Shown here piece by piece: positions 7,581 through 13,314 of a stretch of 13,366 nucleotides of DNA. The stretch comes from Kiritimatiellota bacterium (GTDB taxonomy: Bacteria > Verrucomicrobiota > Kiritimatiellia > JAAZAB01). The stretch covers positions 1 to 13,366 of the forward strand of contig VSJD01000070.1 in assembly GCA_008636095.1 (NCBI GenBank), given 5' to 3'. The notes beneath the pieces were generated by a model. That model searched no databases, was not told where the DNA came from, and was given only the letters and a program-made list of their open reading frames with translations. The stretch's first letter is position 1; each line of letters begins with the position of its first letter. The translations under genes and the position numbers were made by a program.

Positions 7581-8804
7581 CTATTCGGCCAGCAAAGCAT
7601 CAAGTTCGGGATCGGGCGCGGCGCCGTGCCGCAGGGCATTCTGGTAATGTACCCGGGCCGTGTCGTGGTCAGTCGGCTTTTGCCGCAGGCTCAGACGTGC
7701 CAGGTTATAGTAAGCGTCGCTGAGTTTCGGATTAAGCGACAGGGCTCGCTTCATTTCTTCCTGGGCTTCTTTCATTTCGCCGATGGCCGTCAGTGCCACG
7801 CCGAGGGCCGCGTGCGCCTCGGGACATGCGCCATTCTGCTTGAGCGACTGACGCAGGAGGGGGATCGCCGCCTGAAAGCGGCCGTCGTGACAATCCACCA
7901 GCGCCGCCAGCAGGTTCAAGTCGGCATCGGGCAAGGGTAAAGTCAGGGCCTGCCGGGTCAACGCGCGCGCCTTATCCATGCGTCCCAACCGCAAACAACA
8001 GCGGCAGGCGCCTTTCAAGGCCCAGGGTTCCCGCGGGTATTCTTCCAGGAGCGCGATGTACATGGCAAGCGCGCCGGTATAATCCCGGCCGCGTTCCTTG
8101 AGCGCCGCTTGCTGGAGCTTAAAGTTCAGTGGCGAGAGGTTGCTAATTTCTGATTTTCGATTTTCGATTTCTGATTTTCTACCGTCGGTTGCCTGCCCTT
8201 CCGTCTTCGTTCCGATAAAATCGGAACTTCGCCGTGACAAGTCGTCCTCTGGCGTCCTCTTCAGATTGTCCTCTGTCGTCCGCCGTCCGCCGTCCGCCGT
8301 CCCTGCTTCGCCGCTTCGGCTTCGCTCAGGGCTTCGCAGGGCAGGCTGTCGTCCGTCGTCTGGCGTCTGTACCCCGTCCGCCTTCTGCAGATTCTGGAGC
8401 ACTCCGCGGCAATAGTTGATGCGAAATGAGACCACGGCCGGTTGCCATTGCGGATAATCGGCGGATACCTTGAGGAAAAGGTTCAGTGCCTCGGTGTAAA
8501 GATCGGTGGCTTCCGCCCGCATACCCTTTTCTTTCAGCCAATCGGCCAGCGCCATGGAATTGTAAGCCGTTAGAAATTGACTCGATGGCGACGATTTATC
8601 GTCCCGACTCTCCGACTTGTCGGACGAGGTCGGGAGGGAGGGATCGGCCGCGACGCCGATGGGAATGACCACCTGTGCCAGCATGGCCAGCGCGATGCCG
8701 GTTGGCAACCCAAACCCTGGTCGCCTCCGGCGCCGCCTGTCTTCGCCGAAGCGCTTCGCGCAGGCAGGCCATAGGCGGGTAAACCCGAGTAGAGTTGTCT
8801 TCAT
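7581..8804 (-). CDS. Exported tetratricopeptide-repeat protein
   Basis: This 407-residue protein has a basic N-terminus with an Arg run (23-28) and a hydrophobic segment (about 33-52) ending VAADP, which looks like a signal peptide with an unusually long n-region. Residues 78-137 hold a TPR-like helical pair (ALADWLKEKGMRAEATDLYTEALNLFL). Residues 236-393 contain four to five TPR units, including AHAALGVALTAIGEMKEAQEEMKRALSLNPKLSDAYYNLARL. Between them, residues 141-223 are low-complexity, basic and acidic, and are encoded by heptamer and palindrome repeats rather than a normal domain. A ribosome binding site, GGAGGAG, lies 9 nt upstream of the ATG. It is divergent from gspK, so it may serve envelope assembly or secretion, but that is inference from position. 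No enzymatic motif is seen. Confidence 0.85.
   Translation of the reverse strand: MKTTLLGFTRLWPACAKRFGEDRRRRRRPGFGLPTGIALAMLAQVVIPIGVAADPSLPTSSDKSESRDDKSSPSSQFLTAYNSMALADWLKEKGMRAEATDLYTEALNLFLKVSADYPQWQPAVVSFRINYCRGVLQNLQKADGVQTPDDGRQPALRSPERSRSGEAGTADGGRRTTEDNLKRTPEDDLSRRSSDFIGTKTEGQATDGRKSEIENRKSEISNLSPLNFKLQQAALKERGRDYTGALAMYIALLEEYPREPWALKGACRCCLRLGRMDKARALTRQALTLPLPDADLNLLAALVDCHDGRFQAAIPLLRQSLKQNGACPEAHAALGVALTAIGEMKEAQEEMKRALSLNPKLSDAYYNLARLSLRQKPTDHDTARVHYQNALRHGAAPDPELDALLAE
8136..8384. repeat. Composite heptamer/palindrome repeat inside the TPR gene
   Basis: Three heptamer arrays occur: five units of GATTTTC type (8145-8179), nine of TCCGCCG type including three exact copies (8244-8306), and four of CCGTCGT type (8346-8373). 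The last two flank a GC-rich palindrome-like block (about 8300-8345) with GCTTCGC and GCTTCGG cores. Together they encode residues 141-223 of the TPR protein without breaking its frame. Confidence 0.85.
8735..8769. repeat. GC-rich imperfect palindrome in the 5' end of the TPR gene
   Basis: Arms GCCTGTCTTCGCC and GCGCAGGCAGGC surround the perfect palindrome GAAGCGCTTC. It encodes the odd segment ACAKRFGEDRR ahead of the signal-peptide core. It resembles the palindromic cores seen at about 8300-8345, 10262-10324 and 12184-12232. Confidence 0.7.
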
Positions 8805-8823
8805 GGCCCAATACTCCTCCCGT

Positions 8824-8860
8824 TTGACTTTAATGCCGTATCTGGTAATAATAACGGCAT
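8824..8860 (+). promoter_or_regulatory. Possible gspK promoter with an inverted repeat
   Basis: TTGACT (8824-8829) is followed 16 bp later by TAATAA (8846-8851) preceded by TG, an extended -10-like arrangement. A 7-bp inverted repeat, ATGCCGT (8833-8839) and ACGGCAT (8854-8860), overlaps the spacer and the expected start point and could be an operator between the divergent TPR and gspK genes. If this promoter is real, the ATG at 8859 would have almost no leader, which bears on the start choice for gspK. Confidence 0.4.
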
Positions 8861-9962
8861 GCGATGGATCATTCCATTACCGGCTTATCACATCACACTC
8901 CGGGATGTCCGTCAATCTTGTTCTGCTGGCCCCATCAACAATCAGCGGTCAGAGGTCAGCGGTCAGCAATCAGTCGCCCGCAGTCAGTCATCAACCATTG
9001 ATCATTCCTCTTCTGTCTGTCCCATCAACCATCAACCATTGACCATCGACCATTCATCCTCGGGCATGATCCTCGTAACCGTCCTGCTTTTCATGGCCAT
9101 CATCCTGGCGCTCGTCATCCAGGCCCAGGTGGTTGCGCGGATGGCTCTGCGGTTTGAAGACCGCCAGTCCTTGCGGGCGCAATTACGCGTGGCGGCGGCC
9201 GAAGCCGCCTGGAATGCCCTGCGCGTACTGGCCGCCGATGACAACCTGCAGGTGGACCATACCAACGAACCCTGGGCCGCCTGGCAGACGAATTGCCTGC
9301 CGAATACCGTCGAGACCATTGCCTTGATCACCGACGAGAACCGGTATTTTAACATCAACAATTTGGCGACCATACCCAGTAACGTGTCCGTCCGTTTGCC
9401 GGTCTCGATTGTCCGGGACGTGTTCGCCGCCAGCGAATGGCCCGATCCGGTCGGCGAAACCCAGGCATTGAAAGACTGGATGGACCGGGACGCGGAAGGT
9501 GCGCGCGAGGCCGGCTATTACCACCAGGCGCACCTGTCACTGGAGCCGCCTAACGCCCCGATGGAAAGTTTGGCTGAACTGGATGGTGTTCTGAATGCTA
9601 CGCGGGTGGAGCGGCGCGCGGCGCCGCCGACGCTCACGGTATTGCCTGATCGGGTGGATCGGATCGTACCCATTAATGTAAATACTGCCGGCCGTGATGT
9701 ACTCCAAGCGGTACTGGGCGCGGGCCGGAGCGCTTTGGCGGAGAAAATTTGCCGGCGGCGCGACGCTCATCCCGTGACCGCCCTGAATCAGGTGATGGAT
9801 GCCAAAACCCTGGATACCCTCCGTCCTTACCTGGATACGCGGAGCCGATATTTTTCGTTAGCCGCGCAAGCCGCCCGGAACGGACAGCAGGAAACTATCT
9901 ATGCCCTCGTGCGACGTGATGACCAAGGAGAGATAGAAATATTGCGCTGGGTGTACCGTTAA
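8859..9962 (+). CDS. gspK: Type II secretion minor pseudopilin GspK
   Basis: GspK caps the tip of the type II secretion pseudopilus. The pseudopilin N-terminus is clear: SSSG then MILVTVLLFMAIILALV (G69, mature Met70), with no Glu at mature position 5, as is normal for GspK. Downstream blocks are family-typical: EPWAAWQT (137-144), ITDENRYFNINNL (157-169), LKDWMDRD (204-211) and PINVNTAGRDVLQAVL (271-286), the last in the helix-hairpin-helix-like region. The start is uncertain. ATG 8859 gives a 69-residue leader, largely encoded by heptamer repeats. TTG 9039 gives a 9-residue leader. ATG 9066 would remove the Gly needed for prepilin peptidase. I kept 8859 as the outer bound. gspL and gspM follow on the same strand. 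Confidence 0.88.
   Translation: MRWIIPLPAYHITLRDVRQSCSAGPINNQRSEVSGQQSVARSQSSTIDHSSSVCPINHQPLTIDHSSSGMILVTVLLFMAIILALVIQAQVVARMALRFEDRQSLRAQLRVAAAEAAWNALRVLAADDNLQVDHTNEPWAAWQTNCLPNTVETIALITDENRYFNINNLATIPSNVSVRLPVSIVRDVFAASEWPDPVGETQALKDWMDRDAEGAREAGYYHQAHLSLEPPNAPMESLAELDGVLNATRVERRAAPPTLTVLPDRVDRIVPINVNTAGRDVLQAVLGAGRSALAEKICRRRDAHPVTALNQVMDAKTLDTLRPYLDTRSRYFSLAAQAARNGQQETIYALVRRDDQGEIEILRWVYR
8940..9065. repeat. Eighteen-unit heptamer array at the gspK leader
   Basis: The stretch stays in strict 7-bp register for 126 bp, from AATCAGC through three GGTCAGN units and AATCAGT, then mixed units, then ATCAACC twice, ATTGACC, ATCGACC, ATTCATC and CTCGGGC. It stops exactly at the ATG of the mature pseudopilin (9066). 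Since 126 is divisible by 21, the frame is kept. The last unit encodes the Gly that precedes the cleavage site. Confidence 0.88.
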
Positions 9963-10059
9963 TGCGGGAAGCCGCAACCGCATATAGCATTTGTCGTTGT
10001 CTTGCGGGGCAGCGAAAAATATACACGCAAAAACGTGTGTCTTTACGGAAAAGGCGCCA

Positions 10060-11658
10060 ATGGCAACTTCGGAAAAATTACTTTATACCTGCCGGAGCGC
10101 AATGCCGTTCCGACCACGGGTTTGTTATGGCGTGACGCTTTCGGGCGGTGTCGCCGTCACGGTCCGGGCCTGGCGCTCGTCGGGCGGAACCGTGCGCCAG
10201 GCCGTGCTGACCCCGGGGGAAACGGCCGTGCGCCGTCCGCCAGGCTCCGCCGGCGTGTCCCACCGAAGCGGCCTCGCGAAGGGGGAAGCGCTTCCTCCGT
10301 CGCCAGGGCTATGGCGGACAAGTCGCCCAGGCGAGTCAGCCGGTGGACCGGCCGAATCGGCCCACAGCGGCGGCGTGACGGTAGGCTGTCTGGCCGTGCA
10401 GGAAAGTCTCACGCTATGGCTGAATTCGCCGCTGGTATCGCGCGCCAAGGCTGAGAAAGTGTTGCCTTCGCTGCTGGATATCCAGTTGCCGTTTCCGGTG
10501 GAGGATTGCCTATACCGGTTTGTGGAATTTCGCCGGACACCCGAGGGTACGGTCAGTGCCCTGGTTTGTGCCGCACGCCGTGAAGCCATTCAAGCCTGCC
10601 TGGAACGCTACCAGGTGCAGGGCACAGACCCAATGCTGTTGGATCATGAGGGACTCGCGCTCTGGACGCAAAGCCTGGTGGAAAGGCCCGCTGAGCCGCG
10701 CCGACATAGAGTGCTGATTTGCCTGGCTAATGATCACGTCACGTTGGTCATCGGGTGCGGCGAGCGTTATGGCAACGCGCACAGTCTGCAGATGCCGGCC
10801 TGCCATGAGTCCCTCGACTTCGCTCGGGATCTTGAGTCTGTCGAAAGACAAGCAAGTCCTGAGTCCGCCGAAGGACGAAGCGCGTCGGATGGCGACCTGG
10901 TCAACCGTCTCCAACTCATTCTGCACGCGGGCCTTCCGGTCGGCGTCGGCGTACAATGGCTGTTCTGCGACGCGCGTACCGGTGAGGCGGCCGTGGTAGA
11001 TATGTTGCATCGGTCGCTGACTTTGGTCTGGCCGGGTCCTTTGACGTTAATTGAAGAGCCGGCCTCGTTCCTGGCGCGCGCTCTTTGTGCACGCGCGCTT
11101 AAGCGTGGGCCGTTGCGGTGCAATTTGCGTCAGCAAGCCTTTACGCACAGGGCAGTACTGCGTGCCGCGGATGGGCGCGCGCGTGCCGCCGCCGTGGGCA
11201 TCCTGATTGCCGGTATCCTGCTGGCGGGTTTCAGTTTGACATCGCGCCTGCTGGGCGAACGGCGGCTTAACCGTGTCAAATCCGAAATCGCGGCGGTGGC
11301 CGGCGAGTTGGCGCCCGGTGTGACGATTCCATATGGACGGGAAATTCCAGAAGTTCAGAAAGCATGGGAAAAACAAGCGCCACAGATAGCGCCTTTTCTT
11401 GACGCGTTCACGCCGTCGCTGGCTGTCCGGCTGGCCAAGGTAATCAAAGCGGGCCAGGCATCGGCCGTGCGGTTCGAGACCTTGAGCCTGAGGCGTAACA
11501 GCCTGATACTAACCGGGGTGACGGAGGACTGGGATCAGTGCGGGCAATTGGAACAGCGCCTGATGGCGTTAGGCTACACTGTGAAACTTGAGCGGCAGGA
11601 GGCCGTGGCGGAGACCGAGGTGCGGTTCACGGTCAATGCCGAAGGGGGTGGGCCGTGA
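10060..11658 (+). CDS. gspL: Type II secretion inner-membrane platform protein, GspL/PilM-like
   Basis: The order after gspK and the domain plan support GspL, which links the cytoplasmic ATPase to the inner-membrane platform. From ATG 10060 the product has 532 residues. An actin-like cytoplasmic part includes LWLNSPLVSRAKAEKVLPSL and ALVCAARREAIQACLERY. It is followed by a single membrane span at about 376-396 (AAAVGILIAGILLAGFSLTS) and a periplasmic ferredoxin-like part with SLRRNSLILTGVTEDW. A TTG at 9991 would add 23 residues unlike the family, so the ATG, with GGAAAAGG just upstream, is preferred. Residues about 57-105 and 249-279 are encoded by repeat DNA and look like insertions. Sequence identity to classic GspL appears low, and PilM/PilN-like is an alternative label. 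Its TGA overlaps the gspM GTG. Confidence 0.75.
   Translation: MATSEKLLYTCRSAMPFRPRVCYGVTLSGGVAVTVRAWRSSGGTVRQAVLTPGETAVRRPPGSAGVSHRSGLAKGEALPPSPGLWRTSRPGESAGGPAESAHSGGVTVGCLAVQESLTLWLNSPLVSRAKAEKVLPSLLDIQLPFPVEDCLYRFVEFRRTPEGTVSALVCAARREAIQACLERYQVQGTDPMLLDHEGLALWTQSLVERPAEPRRHRVLICLANDHVTLVIGCGERYGNAHSLQMPACHESLDFARDLESVERQASPESAEGRSASDGDLVNRLQLILHAGLPVGVGVQWLFCDARTGEAAVVDMLHRSLTLVWPGPLTLIEEPASFLARALCARALKRGPLRCNLRQQAFTHRAVLRAADGRARAAAVGILIAGILLAGFSLTSRLLGERRLNRVKSEIAAVAGELAPGVTIPYGREIPEVQKAWEKQAPQIAPFLDAFTPSLAVRLAKVIKAGQASAVRFETLSLRRNSLILTGVTEDWDQCGQLEQRLMALGYTVKLERQEAVAETEVRFTVNAEGGGP
10228..10372. repeat. Palindrome-type repeat inserted in gspL (first)
   Basis: The stretch CGCCGTCCGCC, then the block 10262-10324, reads on the minus strand as GACTTGTCCGCCATAGCC followed by a GCGCTTCC core. 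Positions 10290-10324 match 12184-12218 in opposite orientation at 30 of 35 bases. It encodes a Gly/Ser/Pro-rich segment of GspL (about residues 57-105) that has no look of folded protein. The outer boundaries are approximate. Confidence 0.7.
10807..10881. repeat. Repeat inserted in gspL (second)
   Basis: Two near-identical direct copies of a 22-23 bp unit lie at 10832-10853 (TTGAGTCTGTCGAAAGAC core) and 10859-10881 (CTGAGTCCGCCGAAGGAC core). They are preceded by CCCTCGACTTCGCTCGGGA, which resembles common bacterial interspersed repeats built on TCGACTTCGCTC. The block encodes HESLDFARDLESVERQASPE and following residues (about 249-279) in frame between HSLQMPAC and LVNRLQLIL. Confidence 0.75.
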
Positions 11659-12332
11659 AGCCAAAAGCATTGATTATTCTGCAGGCCTGTGCGCTGGCGG
11701 TATTTATGGCCGGTGTCCTGGCCGCAATTACCACGATCCGTCAGAACTTGGAGCTACGCGGGAAGATCCGGAACAAAATTGAGACGCTTGCCCAGTTGGT
11801 TGCGATGAAACAGACGCACGACCGGCACCAGGCGGCCTTGCGCGTCTTCGAGGGGTTGAGTAATGCCGCGCCGGCGGCACTGGCGAACTTGGGCCGCGTC
11901 ATCGTGACCAACGCGACGCCGGAAATCCGGGAGCGCGAATCTCGAAACCTGACGGCGGGCTGGACGCTACGGCAGATGGAAGTTGTGTTCAGCGAAGTAG
12001 ATCTGAACCAGGTACCCGGTTTTCTGCAGGCGGCCGAAATGCAGCGTCCGCCCTGGCGGCTGGTGGAATGCACGCTGGCTTCGTCTCGTCAGGTGGATGG
12101 GGTGGGCCGGGCGGTGCTGATCCTGGAAGCGGTGGGGAAGGGTGGAAGCCAGACGACGGATGCCGGACGACAGCCTGCCCGCCGACTTGTCCGCCGTAGC
12201 TTTAGCGAAGGAGGAAGCCTTGGCGAAGGCGGGACGACGGATGACGGACGACAGAGATCAGAGATCAGAGGTCAGAGGTCAGAGGTCAGAAGTCGGAGGC
12301 CAGCAATCAGTAATCCTGCCAACGCCGAATGA
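11655..12332 (+). CDS. gspM: Type II secretion platform protein, GspM/PilO-like
   Basis: The GTG start (11655) overlaps the gspL TGA by two bases, a sign of translational coupling. The protein has a short basic N-terminus, one membrane span (about 6-26), a probable coiled coil (28-70) and a compact periplasmic part to about residue 162 ending VLILEAVGK. That plan and its position after gspL fit GspM (PilO-like), which pairs with GspL in the inner membrane. The assignment is mostly from layout, since GspM sequences diverge strongly. Residues 163-225 are Arg/Gly/Ser-rich and encoded by heptamer and palindrome repeats (12148-12315), so the natural C-terminus has probably been replaced or extended. 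No further gsp gene follows in the window. Confidence 0.65.
   Translation: MKPKALIILQACALAVFMAGVLAAITTIRQNLELRGKIRNKIETLAQLVAMKQTHDRHQAALRVFEGLSNAAPAALANLGRVIVTNATPEIRERESRNLTAGWTLRQMEVVFSEVDLNQVPGFLQAAEMQRPPWRLVECTLASSRQVDGVGRAVLILEAVGKGGSQTTDAGRQPARRLVRRSFSEGGSLGEGGTTDDGRQRSEIRGQRSEVRSRRPAISNPANAE
12148..12315. repeat. Composite repeat forming the gspM 3' end
   Basis: Heptamers of CGGACGA type (12148-12170) lead into CAGCCTGCC and a GC-rich palindrome-like block (12184-12232, with GACTTGTCCGCC and GGCGAAGGCGG). Further CGGATGA/CGGACGA units follow, then nine units in exact register at 12253-12315 (AGAGATC twice, AGAGGTC three times, AGAAGTC, GGAGGCC, AGCAATC, AGTAATC). This is the clearest example of palindrome and heptamers joined as one composite. 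Confidence 0.9.
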
Positions 12333-12334
12333 AA

Positions 12335-12369
12335 ACGAAGAACAAGGAACGAAGAACCAAGAACTTCTT
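12335..12369. repeat. Heptamer array between convergent genes
   Basis: Five 7-bp units, ACGAAGA, ACAAGGA, ACGAAGA, ACCAAGA and ACTTCTT, fill the whole gap between the gspM stop and the stop codon of the convergent YqjE-like gene. No terminator hairpin is seen here. Confidence 0.75.
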
Positions 12370-12761
12370 TATTTTTTGGTCACCTGCTCGACAAGCTTAT
12401 CGGCCTTGAAGAATTGCATCCATGTTTTTTCGGCGCACAGCCGCCGGATGATGAACAACGGCACGACGGTATAGAGGATGCCGAGGATCAGGAGCGCCAC
12501 GCCCACCGCCCACCAGTTTTGGAATGCCAGGTAAAGCAACATTCCCAGTCCGATGTGCAGAAGCACGAAACCCGCGGCCAGCAGGCCGGCACCCAAGACG
12601 ACCATCAGGACAGCCAGGAAGACTTGCCTGGCCGAGCGCACGCCCTTGACGTAGCCGATGGCCACTTCCAGCTTGATCAGCTCCAGGGACGTCTGCCGAT
12701 ATTTATTCAACAGCCACACGGAGGCTGTTGCAAACAGGGTTCGCAAAAGACGAGTCCACAT
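12369..12761 (-). CDS. YqjE/holin-like inner-membrane protein (DUF1469 type)
   Basis: The 130-residue protein has an amphipathic N-terminus with LLNKYRQTSLELIKLEVAIGYV (17-38), two long hydrophobic hairpin segments (about 46-80 and 82-106), and a charged tail. This matches the YqjE / phage-holin-3-like superfamily of small membrane proteins, whose function is poorly defined. It lies 70 bp downstream of a DUF883 (YqjD-like) gene on the same strand, the same pairing as yqjD-yqjE in Escherichia coli, which strengthens the call. Only a weak GGGGA sits upstream of the ATG, so it is probably co-transcribed with its partner. Its stop codon abuts a heptamer array. Confidence 0.8.
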   Translation of the reverse strand: MWTRLLRTLFATASVWLLNKYRQTSLELIKLEVAIGYVKGVRSARQVFLAVLMVVLGAGLLAAGFVLLHIGLGMLLYLAFQNWWAVGVALLILGILYTVVPLFIIRRLCAEKTWMQFFKADKLVEQVTKK

Positions 12762-12805
12762 AATTCCCCATCTGGCGGGCAGGCCGGCAAACTCATTGCC
12801 AACCG

Positions 12806-12833
12806 ACCTCTGACTTCTGATTTCTGACTTCTA
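12806..12833. repeat. Heptamer array at the end of the DUF883 gene
   Basis: Four units, ACCTCTG, ACTTCTG, ATTTCTG and ACTTCTA, lie between the two minus-strand membrane-protein genes. The last unit contains the stop codon of the DUF883-like gene (12831-12833), so the repeat supplies the termination codon. Confidence 0.75.
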
Positions 12834-13175
12834 CTTATTCCTTCCCAGGATGTAGCCGATCAGCAACGCGGCGACGGCGACTCCGCTGATATAGGGCCAC
12901 GGATATTCATGGACTTGCTCATCCATCTCGGCGGCGATCTCCTTGGCCTTCACGAGGCCGACATCCTTCGCCTGCAGGGCGGCGGCCATGGTTCGTTTCC
13001 GGGCGGCGGCCACCGCAGCGGCCATATCAAGTTCGGCTTCACCCAGCGCATCTTTCAGATTGCGGTATTTATTCGATACCAGCGTGCGCAGTTCTTCTTT
13101 CTTCCCTTTGGCCGCATCTTCCAGCAGTCGCAGGGCTTCCGCGAGTTTCTCGTTGTTGGATAGTGCCTGTTCCAT
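12831..13175 (-). CDS. DUF883 (ElaB/YqjD-like) membrane-anchored protein
   Basis: The 114-residue product has a long Ala/Lys/Glu-rich helical region (1-88), a short DEQVHEYPWPYISG turn and a C-terminal membrane anchor, VAVAALLIGYILGRNK. The PW motif before a C-terminal glycine-rich span ending in GR is diagnostic of the ElaB/YqjD/DUF883 family. In E. coli these proteins are inner-membrane tail-anchored, stress- or stationary-phase-linked, and YqjD binds ribosomes; whether that holds here is unknown. The start at 13175 is chosen because AAAGGAG sits 8 nt upstream. An in-frame ATG at 13193 would include that ribosome binding site in the coding region. A YqjE-like gene follows in the same direction. 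Confidence 0.87.
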   Translation of the reverse strand: MEQALSNNEKLAEALRLLEDAAKGKKEELRTLVSNKYRNLKDALGEAELDMAAAVAAARKRTMAAALQAKDVGLVKAKEIAAEMDEQVHEYPWPYISGVAVAALLIGYILGRNK

Positions 13176-13219
13176 AATCAATGCTCCTTTCATTCTTGCA
13201 TTTATTTTCTATCATTTAG

Positions 13220-13247
13220 AATTTAGTACATAACGCGGGGAAGTCAA
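13220..13247 (-). promoter_or_regulatory. Promoter for the DUF883-YqjE-like pair
   Basis: On the minus strand TTGACT (13247-13242) and TAAATT (13225-13220) are separated by 16 bp, in an AT-rich stretch 45-72 bp upstream of the start at 13175. It is a reasonable sigma70-type promoter. No second promoter is evident in the 70-bp gap before the YqjE-like gene, consistent with one transcript. Confidence 0.55.
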
Positions 13248-13285
13248 GCATTTATTTCAGGTTTGCCCGGATGCGAATCTTTTGG

Positions 13286-13314
13286 TTGATTTTGATGGGG
13301 TGACCGATTAAATT
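13286..13314 (+). promoter_or_regulatory. Divergent promoter, possibly for a gene starting at the right edge
   Basis: TTGATT (13286-13291) and TAAATT (13309-13314) have a 17-bp spacer. Downstream, GGGAGGA (13344-13350) sits 7 nt ahead of a GTG (13358-13360) followed by GAA ACG up to the window edge. This could be the promoter, ribosome binding site and first three codons of a further gene, but only nine bases of it would be visible. Confidence 0.35.

Noticed and set aside
8940..9065. CRISPR-like or clustered direct repeats
   Set aside because: Units are 7 bp with no spacers, and no cas genes are nearby; it is a degenerate tandem array.
8859..12332. Complete type II secretion locus
   Set aside because: Only gspK, gspL and gspM are seen; genes for the secretin, ATPase, GspF, major pseudopilin and other parts are absent from the window.
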